Shown here piece after piece: positions 47,987-63,186 of a DNA stretch of 64,000 bases. This DNA is from Candidatus Methylospira mobilis (GTDB taxonomy: Bacteria; Pseudomonadota; Gammaproteobacteria; Methylococcales; Methylococcaceae). The position numbers and the translations under genes were made by a program. The stretch's first letter is position 1, and each line of letters opens with the position of its first letter. Location: assembly GCF_009498235.1 (NCBI RefSeq), contig NZ_CP044205.1:3535389-3599388 (forward strand), written 5' to 3'. The notes beneath the pieces were generated by a model. That model was not told where the DNA came from. It was given only the letters and a program-made list of their open reading frames with translations, and ran no database searches.

Positions 47987-49509
47987 ATGGAAATGATAGG
48001 CAAGATACGGCGGATGTATTTACGCGACAAAATGTCGCTGCATGCGATAGCAAAGCGCACGAGCTTATCGCGCAACACGATACGCAAATGGCTAAGGGCG
48101 GAAGAGAAAGCAGTACCGCCGAAATACCGCAGGATAAAGGCGGACTGCAAGCTCAGCGCGTTTCACCCCACACTGGAACAAGCCCTCAAAGCGGATTCCC
48201 ATCGCCCAAACAGAATCGGCGCACCGCCAAAAATCTGTTTGCACAAATCAGGACGGATGGTTACACGGGCGGTTACAGCCAGGTGACTGCGTTCATTCGC
48301 AACTGGCGTGCTGACTCAGGCAAGAAGCCCCACGCCTTTGTGCCGTTGAAATTTGAGTTTGGCGAAGCCTTCCAGTTTGACTGGAGCGAAGAAGGGTTGG
48401 TAATTGGAGGCATTTACCGGCGCATACAGGTATCGCACCTGAAGCTGTGCGCCAGTCGGGCATTCTGGCTGGTGGCGTATCCGGGCCAAGGGCACGAGAT
48501 GCTATTCGATGCCCATACGCGCTCCTTTGCGGCGCTGGGTGGCATTCCTCGCCGTGGCATTTACGACAACATGAAGACTGCCGTTGATCGCGTCAACAAA
48601 GGTAAGGGACGCGTGGTCAATGCGCGCTTTGCCGTGATGTGCGCGCACTACCTGTTCGATGCCGATTTCTGCAACGTGACATCCGGCTGGGAGAAAGGCG
48701 TTGTCGAGAAGAACGTACAGGACAGTCGGCGGCGCATCTGGCTGGAAGCGCAGAACCAGCGGTTCGGTTCATTCGTCGAACTCAATGTGTGGCTGGGTGA
48801 TCGCTGCCGGGCATTATGGGGCGAGCTGCACCATCCCGAGTACAAGGAGCTTAGCGTAGCCGACATGCTGGAGCAGGAGCGCGCGCACATGATGCCCATG
48901 CCGGTTCAATTTGATGGGTATGTTGAAAATCCGGCTCGTGTATCGAGCACGTGCCTGATCAATGTACAGCGCAACCACTACTCCGTGCCATGCGAGCTGG
49001 CGGGCAAGATGGTCAGCGTCCGGCTCTATCCCAATCAAGTCATCGTTGTGTCGGGTGACGCGTTTGTCGCCTGCCACGAGCGCCTGACAGAACGCGGACA
49101 TGTTCGCTACGACTGGCAACACTACATCACGCTGATCGAACGCAAACCGGGAGCGCTGCGCAATGGCGCCCCGTTCGCAGACATGCCTGTACCACTCAGA
49201 CAGCTCAGGCAGGGGCTGATGCGCGATCCGGGCGGAGATCGCTGCATGGCGCAGGTGCTGGCCGCCGTACCACGGGCGGGGCTTGAAGCCGTTATTGTTG
49301 CGGTGGAACTGGTCATCGAGTCCGGCGTGTTGAGTGTGGAACACGTCCTCAACGTACTGGGACGGCTGAATGCGCCGCCCCTTCCACCGAATGTGGAAAC
49401 GAATTTGCAGCTCAAGGATGTGCCGCTGGCCAATACCCGCCGATATGATGAGCTGAGGCATGACGCTGAAGCTCACCTCAATGCGGAGGAGATTGATCAT
49501 GCGCTGTGA
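47987..49509 (+). pseudogene. istA: istA transposase, frameshifted near its 5' end
   Basis: Same IstA as copy 1, but one C is missing at 48205-48207 (ATCGCCCAAA versus ATCGCCCCAAA). The first frame ends at 48286 and the rest is read in another frame from there to 49509, which includes an intact DDE core and C-terminus. The C-terminal half is therefore sound here, whereas in copy 1 the N-terminal half is. Confidence 0.88.
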
Positions 49510-50305
49510 TGTCACTGCTGAACTCAAGGATTTGCGGCTACATGGCATGGCCGGTGCTTGGACAGACCTGATCGCACAAGGGTCTGCATCGACCGATTCG
49601 TCGAAATGGCTGATCGAACACCTGCTGCAAGCCGAAGCAACGGACCGGCACATGCGCTCAGTGAGAAACCAATTGAATGCGGCCAGGTTTCCGGTACATC
49701 GCGACCTGGCCAGATTCGACTTCGCCGCCTCCAAGGCTGATCGGCCGCTGGTAGAGCAATTGGCAACGCTATCATTCACCGAGACAGCGCAGAACGTGGT
49801 GCTTATCGGCGGGCCCGGGACAGGCAAGACGCATTTGGCGACCGCCATCGCGGTGTCGGGTATCACCACGCAGAGTAAGCGGGCGCGATTCTATTCGACG
49901 GTCGATCTGGTCAATGCACTCGAACGCGAGAAACAGGATGGCCGTGCCGGGCGAATCGCCGCATCGTTGATGCGCATGGATGTGCTCATACTCGACGAGC
50001 TTGGCTATCTGCCGTTCAGCCAAACGGGAGGAGCCTTGCTGTTTCACCTGCTCTCGAAACTGTATGAGCACACCAGTGTGATCATCACGACGAACCTGAG
50101 CTTCTCGGAATGGTCGGGTGTATTCGGTGATGCCAAGATGACGACGGCGTTGCTGGATCGGCTGATGCATCACTGCCACATTGTTGAAACCGGGAATGAG
50201 TCATACCGGTTTCAGCACAGCAGCATGGCCGCGAAGGCCCGCATCAAATCGAGAGAGCAAACACGAAGAGGAGGCAAAAACGCAGCAGTAGAAGAGCCGT
50301 TCTAA
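49499..50305 (+). CDS. istB: IS21 transposition helper ATPase
   Basis: 268 residues, Walker [12 protein letters not shown] and Walker [11 protein letters not shown] intact. Differs from the copy 1 protein by His-to-Tyr (RFYSTVDL) and Thr-to-Met (DRLMHHC). Overlaps the end of istA by 11 bases. Confidence 0.93.
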   Translation: MRCDVTAELKDLRLHGMAGAWTDLIAQGSASTDSSKWLIEHLLQAEATDRHMRSVRNQLNAARFPVHRDLARFDFAASKADRPLVEQLATLSFTETAQNVVLIGGPGTGKTHLATAIAVSGITTQSKRARFYSTVDLVNALEREKQDGRAGRIAASLMRMDVLILDELGYLPFSQTGGALLFHLLSKLYEHTSVIITTNLSFSEWSGVFGDAKMTTALLDRLMHHCHIVETGNESYRFQHSSMAAKARIKSREQTRRGGKNAAVEEPF

Positions 50306-50483
50306 CCAGGCACGCGCGGGGAGTTCACTACGGTCTCCAAACTTCGTGAACTTCCCGCGCATCTAAAAACTTCAAATCAACAATCTGGTAGACTTATCCA
50401 CAGTTGCTGCAACACAAAACAGCAACAGGTCCTGGGTCAAAATTCAATCAGCACTCTGGGGCATTATTCAATCAGCGTTAACA

Positions 50484-50928
50484 TTCCCCACCCCTTCACG
50501 ACAAAATCCACCTTCGCTTCCGGTTTCGGAATTGCTGTTCCGGGGTGAACTGATTGCCGAATTCGCTCTTCGATCATGAACTCATCCTCTTCTTTAGAAG
50601 AGCAACGTGGCGCAAATCTGGAGCATCCATTGTGATGCCATCAAGGTAGGACAGCCAGTTACCCAACTGCCCCCTCACAAATCCCGGCGTGCGGAATTAC
50701 CGCACCGGGCTTTTCAATGTTGTTCACTTCGCATATATCTTTTGTTATTCCCCACAGTGAGGTTTGCATCGTATTATCCAGCTCTACATGTCCGGTACGT
50801 GTTTCCTTTGAGGGCTACACAACATTGTCCACTCTGGATTTTTACGTAAAAACCGTTGACATGTAACTGTAACCGCTCTTGATATGCGATTGGACATTTT
50901 GAGCCCTTTTCTCTAGTTTGCCCTGACC
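50484..50928 (-). other. Non-coding stretch with possible group II intron 3' remnant
   Basis: No gene in 445 bases. On the minus strand 50735-50640 contains the hairpin AGCCCGGTGCGG / CCGCACGCCGGG followed by GATTTGTGAGGGGGCAGTTG and GGGTAACTGGCTGTCC. This layout is typical of RNA just after the reverse transcriptase of bacterial group II introns. The ORF itself is absent. Confidence 0.35.
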
Positions 50929-51243
50929 CTAGTTAGGGTGTAGGTGTGTTGGTTGAACGACAAGGCGAACGCCCAAGGCTGAGCAAACACGGTTAATTGT
51001 ATCAATGCGCGGTTCACTGTCTGGGCGTAGTGCTTTGTAAAGGGCTTCGCGGGTAATGCCCGCTAATTTTGAAATTTCGGTCATGCCACGAGCGCGGGCA
51101 ATATCGCCAAGGGCGGCGGCTAAAAGCCCCGCGTCGTTGGCTTCTAAAATGTCAGTAAGATAAGCCGCTACAGCCTCTTCACTGCTCAGGTAGGGGGCGG
51201 CGTCAAATTCTGGTAAATCGTCAATTTTAATACGTTTTGTCAT
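50929..51243 (-). CDS. Antitoxin, HTH type (HI1420-like addiction module)
   Basis: 104 residues from MTKRIKIDDLPEFDAAPYLS. A helix-turn-helix domain fills the C-terminal half (MTEISKLAGITREALYKALR). Such proteins neutralise the RelE/ParE-type partner encoded just upstream, and repress the pair. Overlaps or abuts the toxin stop at 51258, toxin first. Likely stabilises the accessory patch. Confidence 0.85.
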   Translation of the reverse strand: MTKRIKIDDLPEFDAAPYLSSEEAVAAYLTDILEANDAGLLAAALGDIARARGMTEISKLAGITREALYKALRPDSEPRIDTINRVCSALGVRLVVQPTHLHPN

Positions 51244-51257
51244 GGTTTCTATTCCTC

Positions 51258-51551
51258 TCAATCCAATAGGGTGGCAAGTTGTTTGGCTCGTTTGAAGTCA
51301 TTTTTCTGGGTGCTTTTAGAACCGCCAACAAGCAAAATAATCAGTCGTGCGCCGCGTTTTGTAAAATATACCCGCAAGCCTGAGCCAACATGAATCCGTA
51401 ATTCTGAAACGCCTTCCCCTACGGGTTCAACGTCTCCCATCAACCCACGTTCTAAGCGTTTGATGCGGGCGGAAATGATTCCGCGTGTTTTTTCGTCAGC
51501 CAGACCGTCAAGCCATTCGGTAAAATTGGGAAGAGGTTTGATGATATACAT
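51258..51551 (-). CDS. RelE/ParE-superfamily toxin (HI1419-like)
   Basis: 97 residues. Reads FTEWLDGLADEKTRGIISAR, GVSELRIHVGSGLRVYFTKR and LLVGGSKSTQKNDFKRAKQL, the Gp49/HigB-like addiction toxin family acting as mRNA interferase on ribosomes. First gene of a toxin-antitoxin pair. ATG at 51551. Confidence 0.88.
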   Translation of the reverse strand: MYIIKPLPNFTEWLDGLADEKTRGIISARIKRLERGLMGDVEPVGEGVSELRIHVGSGLRVYFTKRGARLIILLVGGSKSTQKNDFKRAKQLATLLD

Positions 51552-51613
51552 AGATAAAAAGTAATCGCTCGATTACGTATTGTCAAGTTAAATCAAAAAG
51601 CAAAACCAGACAA

Positions 51614-52160
51614 AATGAACGACGAGCGAAAACACCTGACCGGGCGCGAGCTCAAAAGCTGCTGGCGGCGGGGGTCTAGGGCGCGCGTAACGAAGCGCGC
51701 GACCGCTGCCTGTTGGTGATGCTGTTCCGGCATGGATTGCGCGTCTCGGAAGCGCCGGCGCTGAAACTGAACACGGCCGATCTTGGACGGGCGCACCCTG
51801 CATGTGACGCGCCTGAACAAAGGCTTATCGACCACACACCCGCTGCGCGGCGACGAGCTGCGATTGTTGCGCGTCTGGCTGGCTGGCGGTGCGTGTGAAG
51901 ATGCAGCCGGAAACGGCGGCGCTGTTCATCAGCGAACGGCGCGGGGTGTTGTCGCGGAAAACGGTATGGGCGCTGATGCGGCGCTATAGCGACGCTGCCG
52001 GGCTTGGGATATTGCTGCAACATGCTGCGCCACGCCTGCGCCTTTGCGCTGGCCGACCAGGGCGCGCGGATACGCGACTGATTCGGGATTACCTGGGACA
52101 CCGGAACATACAGCATACGGTACGCTATACGGCGACCAATCCGGCAAGGTTTAGAAGCTG
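51614..52160 (+). pseudogene. FimB-type tyrosine recombinase, decayed copy A
   Basis: Pieces in all three frames: MNDERKHLTGRELK, ARDRCLLVMLFRHGLRVSEA (Arg region), LNKGLSTTHPLRGDELRLLR, FISERRGVLSRKTVWALMRR, MLRHACAFAL-like and RLIRDYLGHRNIQHTVRYTA (His and Tyr region). Several frameshifts. The first ~100 bases recur at 53143. Confidence 0.8.
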
Positions 52161-52429
52161 TGGCGGTAGCCTCGTCTTTTCTATTGTAGTGTCTGAACGG
52201 AAAAGCCACATGCCGCACAGCGTATGGCCTGCAACGTTTTTCCAAGCGCGAAGATTTTCGAAAAAACAAGATTATACCCCTCTAATATAATCGCATATCT
52301 ATATCCCATGATCATGAAATATCGTGAATTATATGCATACTCACACTTTACTGAAAAAATCCTCGTTTGAAATAAGTAGTTTATCGAATTGATTTTAAAT
52401 AACAATATGCATTTCCGTTCAGACACTAA

Positions 52430-52711
52430 TTAAGCCGCAAATCGTTTAACGGTAAGGTTTGCCTTTTTGCGTACTTGAGCAAGCTCATACAGAGCTTGCT
52501 GCTGTATCCAGCTTTCAGCCGTGCCACCAAAGCCAAGAGACAAGCGCAAGGCCATTTCTGGAGAAATTCCAGAATGACCGTTTAACAGTTCTGAAAACGC
52601 CTTGCGCGTCACGCCCAAACCTTCGGCTGCTGCGGTCACGCTAAGCCCTAGCGGTTCCAGGCATAGTTCCCTGATAACTGCGCCCGGATGTGGTGGATTC
52701 AACATAGCCAT
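52430..52711 (-). CDS. higA: HigA-family antitoxin
   Basis: 93 residues from [26 protein letters not shown] core [26 protein letters not shown] lies five bases before ATG 52711. Represses the operon and neutralises HigB. Nine bases after higB, toxin-first order typical of higBA. Confidence 0.92.
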   Translation of the reverse strand: MAMLNPPHPGAVIRELCLEPLGLSVTAAAEGLGVTRKAFSELLNGHSGISPEMALRLSLGFGGTAESWIQQQALYELAQVRKKANLTVKRFAA

Positions 52712-52720
52712 AAACACCTC

Positions 52721-53002
52721 CTAATGGTAATCAACTAAATCAACATCAGCGGCATTGCCGCTGTCATCAAAGCGGAAAATCAACCGCCAGTTACCCGACA
52801 CGTCAACGGAAAAAAAACCGGCCATGTCACCTTTCAGTGGATGCAGACGCAAGCCGGGAAAATCCATATCATCTGGACACCGGCTTACTTCCAGACGCGC
52901 CAGCAAAACACGAAGACGCTTCACCTGATCCTGCCGGATGCCGCGCGTGCTGTCTTCCTCGTAGCAGGCTTTTAAGCCCTTGTGTCTGAAGCTATTAATC
53001 AT
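52721..53002 (-). CDS. higB: HigB-family toxin
   Basis: 93 residues. Begins INSFRHKGLKACYEEDSTRG and ends GNWRLIFRFDDSGNAADVDL, VDYH, as in RelE-fold HigB ribosome-dependent mRNA interferases; conserved RLHPLKGD and WRLIFRF are present. Lies between two broken copies of the same recombinase gene. Confidence 0.92.
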   Translation of the reverse strand: MINSFRHKGLKACYEEDSTRGIRQDQVKRLRVLLARLEVSRCPDDMDFPGLRLHPLKGDMAGFFSVDVSGNWRLIFRFDDSGNAADVDLVDYH

Positions 53003-53142
53003 GGCTTATTGTAACGTATTACGTTTCTGGTTTCAATCCATTCATATGATTGGACAAAATGAGCCGTTTTTTTCTCATTTTAAAATCGGCGCTTCAGGCG
53101 CGGCGCGGGTTGTAGCGCCTTTTTTTTCAAACATGAGTCAAA

Positions 53143-53240
53143 ATGAACGACGAGCGAAAACACCTGACAGGGCGCGAGATAGAAAACCTGCTGGCGGCGG
53201 TCAAGGGCGCGTAACGAAGCGCGCGACCGCTGCCATCACT
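53143..53240 (+). pseudogene. FimB-type tyrosine recombinase, truncated copy B
   Basis: Repeats the first ~100 bases of copy A (ATGAACGACGAGCGAAAACA onward), here still reading MNDERKHLTGREIENLLAAV. It breaks off after CGCGACCGCTGCC. Copies A and B are direct repeats bracketing higBA. Confidence 0.75.
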
Positions 53241-53417
53241 GAACGTGATCATCAGCCCATCAAATTACTTGATCACACTCGCTCAGGACGAACGGAGTTG
53301 ATGGCTGATTCGGGATGTTATTTTTTACCATATCCAAAGCGTTTCAAATGCACTTCATCTGAAGCTTTGTACTCAGTCCGATATAAGCGCGTATTTTCCG
53401 CAAACAGTGCTGATGCG

Positions 53418-53912
53418 CTAAATTGTTACCAAAGTTTTGATGACGGCAATGGTTTCTACAGGCGTATCGCTGATGTAAACCCGGCCCTGCCCCAGCTTCA
53501 GGAACAAAGCCTTAGCCTCGGCATCGGGCGACAACAGAATAACCGGTTTCTCCGCCTTCAACGCCAACGCGATTTCCGAAGCCGTGCCGGCGCCTGCGGG
53601 GCCGCAGGCTACCACGACATCGCTGCTCAGCACGTTGATATTGTTGCGGGCGTTGTGCATATCGGTGACGACGACGATATCAATATCAGGACTCGGCGCA
53701 ACCACGGACGAAGGCAGAATACCCAGGGTCAGACTGCCAGGTATCTGTTTGGCGCCCTGATTAACCGCTCTCATCACGCCGCTGTCGCGCCCGCCGCTGA
53801 GCACTATCCAGCCTTCCCCGGCGATCAGCGCGCCGAGTTCGCGCGCCTGAGCGAGCGCCGGCTCATCGGCGCCTTCGCCCTGCCCCATGACCCCAACAAT
53901 AAAGCGACGCAT
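53418..53912 (-). CDS. LOG-like nucleotide-binding protein (TIGR00725 family)
   Basis: 164 residues, Rossmann-like SLOG fold. Features: FIVGVMGQGEGADEPALAQA, WIVLSGGRDSGVMRAVNQGA and VVACGPAGAGTASEIALALK (the PGGxGTxxE-type loop, here GPAGAGTASE). Relatives of cytokinin-activating LOG and molybdopterin carrier proteins; role here unknown. First core gene after the accessory patch. Confidence 0.8.
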   Translation of the reverse strand: MRRFIVGVMGQGEGADEPALAQARELGALIAGEGWIVLSGGRDSGVMRAVNQGAKQIPGSLTLGILPSSVVAPSPDIDIVVVTDMHNARNNINVLSSDVVVACGPAGAGTASEIALALKAEKPVILLSPDAEAKALFLKLGQGRVYISDTPVETIAVIKTLVTI

Positions 53913-54072
53913 CCGTTTAACCCACCAACCTGTCTAAAAATCCGGATTCTTTCAACATTATTCTTCTCTCCCAGCGGGAAAGAGGAGTATTCGCTGTGAT
54001 GCTGTCAGATACCACCCCTGAGAAAAGAGCTAAAAACGCATTCGCTTACGCGGTTTGCAGATAATGACCGCA

Positions 54073-56205
54073 TCAAGGTAAACGAAACACGGCAGTCATC
54101 GCCTGTAGTTGGCGCGCCTGATCCTCCAGCGACTCCGCGGATGCCGCCGCCTGCTCCACCAGCGCCGCATTCTGCTGCGTGGACGCATCCATTTCCGAAA
54201 CCGCCTTGTTGACCAGATCGATGCCCGCACTCTGCTCCGTGGAGGCCGTCGAAATTTCCGACACCAGTTCCGTTACGCGCTGAACCGAAAATACGATTTC
54301 CTGCATCGTCCGTCCGGCAAATTCGACCTGACGGCTGCCATCTTCAACTTTTTCAACCGAATCGGAAATCAATTGCTTTATTTCCCTGGCCGCCGCCGCC
54401 GAACGCTGCGCCAGGGTACGGACTTCGCTCGCCACCACGGCAAAACCGCGACCCTGCTCACCGGCCCGCGCCGCTTCAACTGCGGCGTTCAGTGCGAGAA
54501 TATTGGTTTGAAATGCAATGCCGTCAATAACACCGATAATATCGACGATTCTTTGCGAGCTTTCATTGATGGCATTCATCGTGTTGACTACGTCACGCAC
54601 TACACTGCCGCCCTTGATGGCGACAACTGAGGTTTCGCTCGCCAGCTCGCTGGCCTGACGCGCGCTGTCCGCATTCAATTTCACAGTGGACGCCAGCTGT
54701 TCCATGCTTGATGCGGTTTCCGCCAAACCGGCCGCCTGCTGCTCGGTGCGATGTGAAAGATCGGCATTGCCCGCGGCTATTTCTCTGGCCGCTGCGCCGG
54801 TCGCATCAACCGCGTCCTTGATCAACAAGACATGACGCGCCAGATTGTCGACGGTCGTATTGGCGTCGTTGCGCAAGGTGGCGAATGTACCCTGGTACTG
54901 CTGGTTGATTTTTTCGGTCAAATCGGCTTTTGCCAGCGCCGAAAGCACGCGTACCGTCTGTTCTATCGGTTCGATAATCGCATCCAGCGTCTGGTTGACG
55001 CCTTGCACGATGCGCCGGTAATCGCCTTGATGGCGCGAAGCATCGGCGCGCGTTGACAATTTCCCCGCCATCGCTGCCTGGGATAACTGCGCGGAATCCG
55101 CTATCAGTGCATTGATATTGTTGATTGCCAGATTGAGGTTGTTCCTGAGCGCGTTAAAATCACCGGGGAAACCATTGGTTATCGGCGCCGGTATATCGCC
55201 CTGCGCAATCCGCTCCACGGTCTGTGCTGCCGCGTTCATCGGCACAATCACCGCATCAAGGGTTTCGTTGAGACCTTGCACGATGCGCCGGTAATCGCCC
55301 TGATGCCGCGATACATCCACGCGCGCCGACAAATCGCCCTGCGTAGCGGCGCTGGAAAGCCGGCCTATGTCGGCCAACAATTCGCCGATCGCTACCACCA
55401 TGTTTTTCAACGCCACAATCAGACTGCCGGGATCGCGTCCGTCGCTTTCGATCCGAAAGCTGTAATCGCCGGTAGCAATCTTGCGCGCGTATAAAGCCGC
55501 TTCGGCGGGTTCACAGCCCAATTGCCGGTTTATGGTCCTGCCAATCAGAAACGTGGTGACTCCGGAAAGTATCAGTCCGCAAACGATAGCAATCGCAAAT
55601 GAAACCAGACCGCGTTCCACTGCCAGTTTCTCGGCTGCGCTGAGCTCGAAATCGGTAATGATCAACCCCCAGGCCGGATTGTTCGCGCCATGGCAGCTGT
55701 TGCATTCCGGTTTTGCTGAAACAGGACTGATCACGCGCAGCCAATCTTTTCCGTTTTTATCGGTAATGGTTTTTATCGAAGGGAAATCGGCCGTGTTGGT
55801 ACTGCCGCACGCCGGACAATCGGGATTACCCGCCAATTTGATGCTCTTGCCCTGCATGGCGCTGTCGGTCGCAACCCTGATCCGGCCTTGCCGGTTAAGC
55901 AGGGTAACGCGGGAAACATTGCCGGCATCGACCAGCAGCCCGGCGGTATCGAGAACCTTTTGCCAGACTTCTGCGCCGTTCCCCTGCAGCATCAGTTCAC
56001 TCACCTCGCGCTCCAGCGCATTGACGATGGTGATGCTGTTATGCAGGCGCTGCTCCTGCTCCTGGCTTTGCGTATATTTATTAAGCAGCCAGCCGACTAT
56101 TACCAGCGCCAGCAATGTAGTTGCCAGCACCGAAAGAGCGACCCTGAATGAAAAACGCTGCCACAAGGGTGTTTGTGAGCCCGGCCTGGACATAGTACTT
56201 TTCAT
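54073..56205 (-). CDS. Methyl-accepting chemotaxis protein with periplasmic heme-type sensor
   Basis: 710 residues. One helix near residue 25-45, a periplasmic domain of DUF3365/Tll0287 type with CPAC and CNSCHG (CxxCH heme c motif), second helix ([20 protein letters not shown]), HAMP plus two further HAMP-like repeats (each containing [13 protein letters not shown]), then the signalling domain with the hairpin tip [20 protein letters not shown] and [20 protein letters not shown]. Likely senses redox state, oxygen or NO through heme and talks to CheW/CheA. Transcribed alone. Confidence 0.9.
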   Translation of the reverse strand: MKSTMSRPGSQTPLWQRFSFRVALSVLATTLLALVIVGWLLNKYTQSQEQEQRLHNSITIVNALEREVSELMLQGNGAEVWQKVLDTAGLLVDAGNVSRVTLLNRQGRIRVATDSAMQGKSIKLAGNPDCPACGSTNTADFPSIKTITDKNGKDWLRVISPVSAKPECNSCHGANNPAWGLIITDFELSAAEKLAVERGLVSFAIAIVCGLILSGVTTFLIGRTINRQLGCEPAEAALYARKIATGDYSFRIESDGRDPGSLIVALKNMVVAIGELLADIGRLSSAATQGDLSARVDVSRHQGDYRRIVQGLNETLDAVIVPMNAAAQTVERIAQGDIPAPITNGFPGDFNALRNNLNLAINNINALIADSAQLSQAAMAGKLSTRADASRHQGDYRRIVQGVNQTLDAIIEPIEQTVRVLSALAKADLTEKINQQYQGTFATLRNDANTTVDNLARHVLLIKDAVDATGAAAREIAAGNADLSHRTEQQAAGLAETASSMEQLASTVKLNADSARQASELASETSVVAIKGGSVVRDVVNTMNAINESSQRIVDIIGVIDGIAFQTNILALNAAVEAARAGEQGRGFAVVASEVRTLAQRSAAAAREIKQLISDSVEKVEDGSRQVEFAGRTMQEIVFSVQRVTELVSEISTASTEQSAGIDLVNKAVSEMDASTQQNAALVEQAAASAESLEDQARQLQAMTAVFRLP

Positions 56206-56320
56206 AAGTGTTTTCGCATTATGCGACCATAAAAATCAACTTGACTTCAAAACGGTTACAATTCCTTGTAAATGCCATGCTCCGGATGGTCACCGCCAAC
56301 TGTTGCGATACGGCTTCGAT

Positions 56321-58564
<2,244 letters not shown>

Positions 58565-58572
58565 GCTGTTTT

Positions 58573-58728
58573 TAGCTATTCAGTACCACTTAATGTGACG
58601 CTGCGAAAAAGGGATGGAGAGGGGCAGCAAGACCGTCTGCAGTCAGGAGAGCAAAATCCAGGCACTCAAGGACGTATTCACGGCGTAGTAACTATCCCCC
58701 TGCCCCAGCTCCGGTAGCTGAATAGTTA
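58573..58728. mobile_element. 156-bp MITE abutting the parC start
   Basis: Termini TAGCTATTCAGTACC (58573) and GGTAGCTGAATAGTTA (to 58728) are imperfect inverted repeats of the family seen at 47441. The 9 bases TGCTGTTTT flank both sides (58564-58572 and 58729-58737). The left copy includes the last base of the parC start codon complement. Confidence 0.8.
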
Positions 58729-59005
58729 TGCTGTTTTTTGCAACATCACCAGGTTCTGTTGATATTACACAACAGATGAATCAATGAGTTGGCGTCATGC
58801 CGTCAGAGCCTGTCCGGACTCGATCCGGCGGAGTGCCGGCTCCAGTCGGCAGGGATGTTACCCTGAACATCTCCCTGGCGTCCGGATTCCGGCAATCCAT
58901 GCCGGGATGACGATTTTTCTATTTTGATCAATCATATTTGATTGATATAGTCTTTTCACTTTTCACGGTAACGTCAACAGAACCTGGTAGAAACTATTCG
59001 GTAAC
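58729..59005. repeat. Intergenic DNA with a second inverted-repeat unit
   Basis: ACCAGGTTCTGTTGA (58748-58762) recurs inverted at 58974-58988, and the match extends over ~21 bases with two mismatches (TTAC / GTAA). The ~240-base unit between them is non-coding, with a GCCGG-type palindromic repeat near 58835-58910. No target duplication is seen. Confidence 0.65.
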
Positions 59006-60199
59006 TCAGACCTGTACAGAGGCCACACGATTTCGCCCATCGCGTTTGGCCTGATACAGGCCGTCATCGGCCATATTCAATAATGCATTAAAACTTTCCA
59101 TATTATTACGGAATTCTGCGACGCCAACGCTGATACTTCCCAACCAGGTTCCCAGCCCCGCTTTGACGCGCATGGCCGCAACCGCCAGCCTTACCTGCGC
59201 CGCCACCTGCATGCCGCCTTCCAATGCGGTCCGTGGACAGATAATCAGAAACTCGTCTCCTCCGATACGGCAAACGATGTCATCGTTGCGAACGGCGCTC
59301 TTAAGTTCTTCCGCCAGCGCCGTCAGTACGACATCGCCGGCGTCGTGTCCGTAAAGGTCGTTGATGTCCTTAAATCCGTCGGCGTCTATCATAATACAAA
59401 CCAGGGGAATATTTTCCCAAACAGCCGACGCCCACTCCTGCTCCAGACAGGCCGCTGCATGGCGCCGATTTGGCAGACCGGTCAAAATATCCGTCATCGC
59501 CATGGCTTCGAGTTGCCGGTTGGCCACGGAAAGCTCGCGGCTTAATCGTTGCGACTCTTCTTTTTCCGCTTCAAGATTACTGATCACGCTGACCAGACGC
59601 TGATTGGCCTCGAAAAGCGCCTGGGTGCGCTCCTGAACCTTGGCTTCCAATGTCAGATTCAGTTCGGCCAGATTGCGATTGCGCTCGGTAACCTGATGGA
59701 ACAGCCCGTCCATCGCGACCAGTATCGGCTCCATCGCTCCCGTCGAGAACCGTTCCTCCGCATCATAGGCTTCGGCGGGCGGCATGCCGCCTTGTATCGC
59801 GGCGACCTGCCGCGCCATGGCCTGATCGGTTCCAAGGATATGATAAGCCAGCCAGTGGGTTAAGAATTTGAGCAGATTTTCGGCCGCCTTGATATCATGC
59901 GTAACCCCTCCGCGCATTGCGCTGATCTCGTCCAGAAAAGCCGCGTGCGCCTTGCTTTGAGCTGTGACATGGCGTTCGTCGACCCCGACTTCGGCCATCA
60001 TCGTTTCTTCTTCCGTAAAATGATATTCGGTATACGCCGCCAGTTCATCCAGCACGCCATCTATGGATTCCGACAATACGGAACCCGACTCGTTCAGTAT
60101 ATCGCCGAAGCGGTTGATCAAATCAACCAGACGATGATGTTGGTCGTCTACATCGCTCAATCCGGTTTCAAAATGCTTATCCCAACGAAACGACTCCAT
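59006..60199 (-). CDS. Bacteriohemerythrin-GGDEF diguanylate cyclase
   Basis: 397 residues. Residues ~1-135 are a hemerythrin domain with the diiron ligands in DVDDQHHRLVDLINRF, YHFTEEETMM, HAAFLDEI and LAYHILGTD. A coiled coil (~165-235) leads to a GGDEF domain with intact RIGGDEFLIICP and the TDILTGLPNRR start. Predicted to change cyclic di-GMP synthesis with bound oxygen, as shown for a similar Vibrio protein. Cytoplasmic, transcribed alone downstream of ligA on the same strand order. Confidence 0.93.
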   Translation of the reverse strand: MESFRWDKHFETGLSDVDDQHHRLVDLINRFGDILNESGSVLSESIDGVLDELAAYTEYHFTEEETMMAEVGVDERHVTAQSKAHAAFLDEISAMRGGVTHDIKAAENLLKFLTHWLAYHILGTDQAMARQVAAIQGGMPPAEAYDAEERFSTGAMEPILVAMDGLFHQVTERNRNLAELNLTLEAKVQERTQALFEANQRLVSVISNLEAEKEESQRLSRELSVANRQLEAMAMTDILTGLPNRRHAAACLEQEWASAVWENIPLVCIMIDADGFKDINDLYGHDAGDVVLTALAEELKSAVRNDDIVCRIGGDEFLIICPRTALEGGMQVAAQVRLAVAAMRVKAGLGTWLGSISVGVAEFRNNMESFNALLNMADDGLYQAKRDGRNRVASVQV

Positions 60200-60344
60200 G
60201 AGTTCTCTCTAAAAGGTGAAAGTTCGCTGGTATTCGATACCGTCGTTTCAGATCCGGCACGCGGCATGGAACCTCCAGGCTGCCCCCATGATCTCAAGCT
60301 TAAACGGAATGCTATATGCCACAAATGTATTAATTTGATAATAA

Positions 60345-63177
<2,833 letters not shown>

Positions 63178-63186
63178 TGCTCAACC

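Larger units (their letters stand above)
47874..50483 (+). mobile_element. IS21-family insertion sequence, copy 2
   Basis: 2610 bp, same ends and orientation as copy 1 with about a dozen substitutions. istA is frameshifted at a different place than in copy 1; istB is intact. Left flank ends AGCA, right flank begins TTCC, so no target duplication at this copy. Confidence 0.93.
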
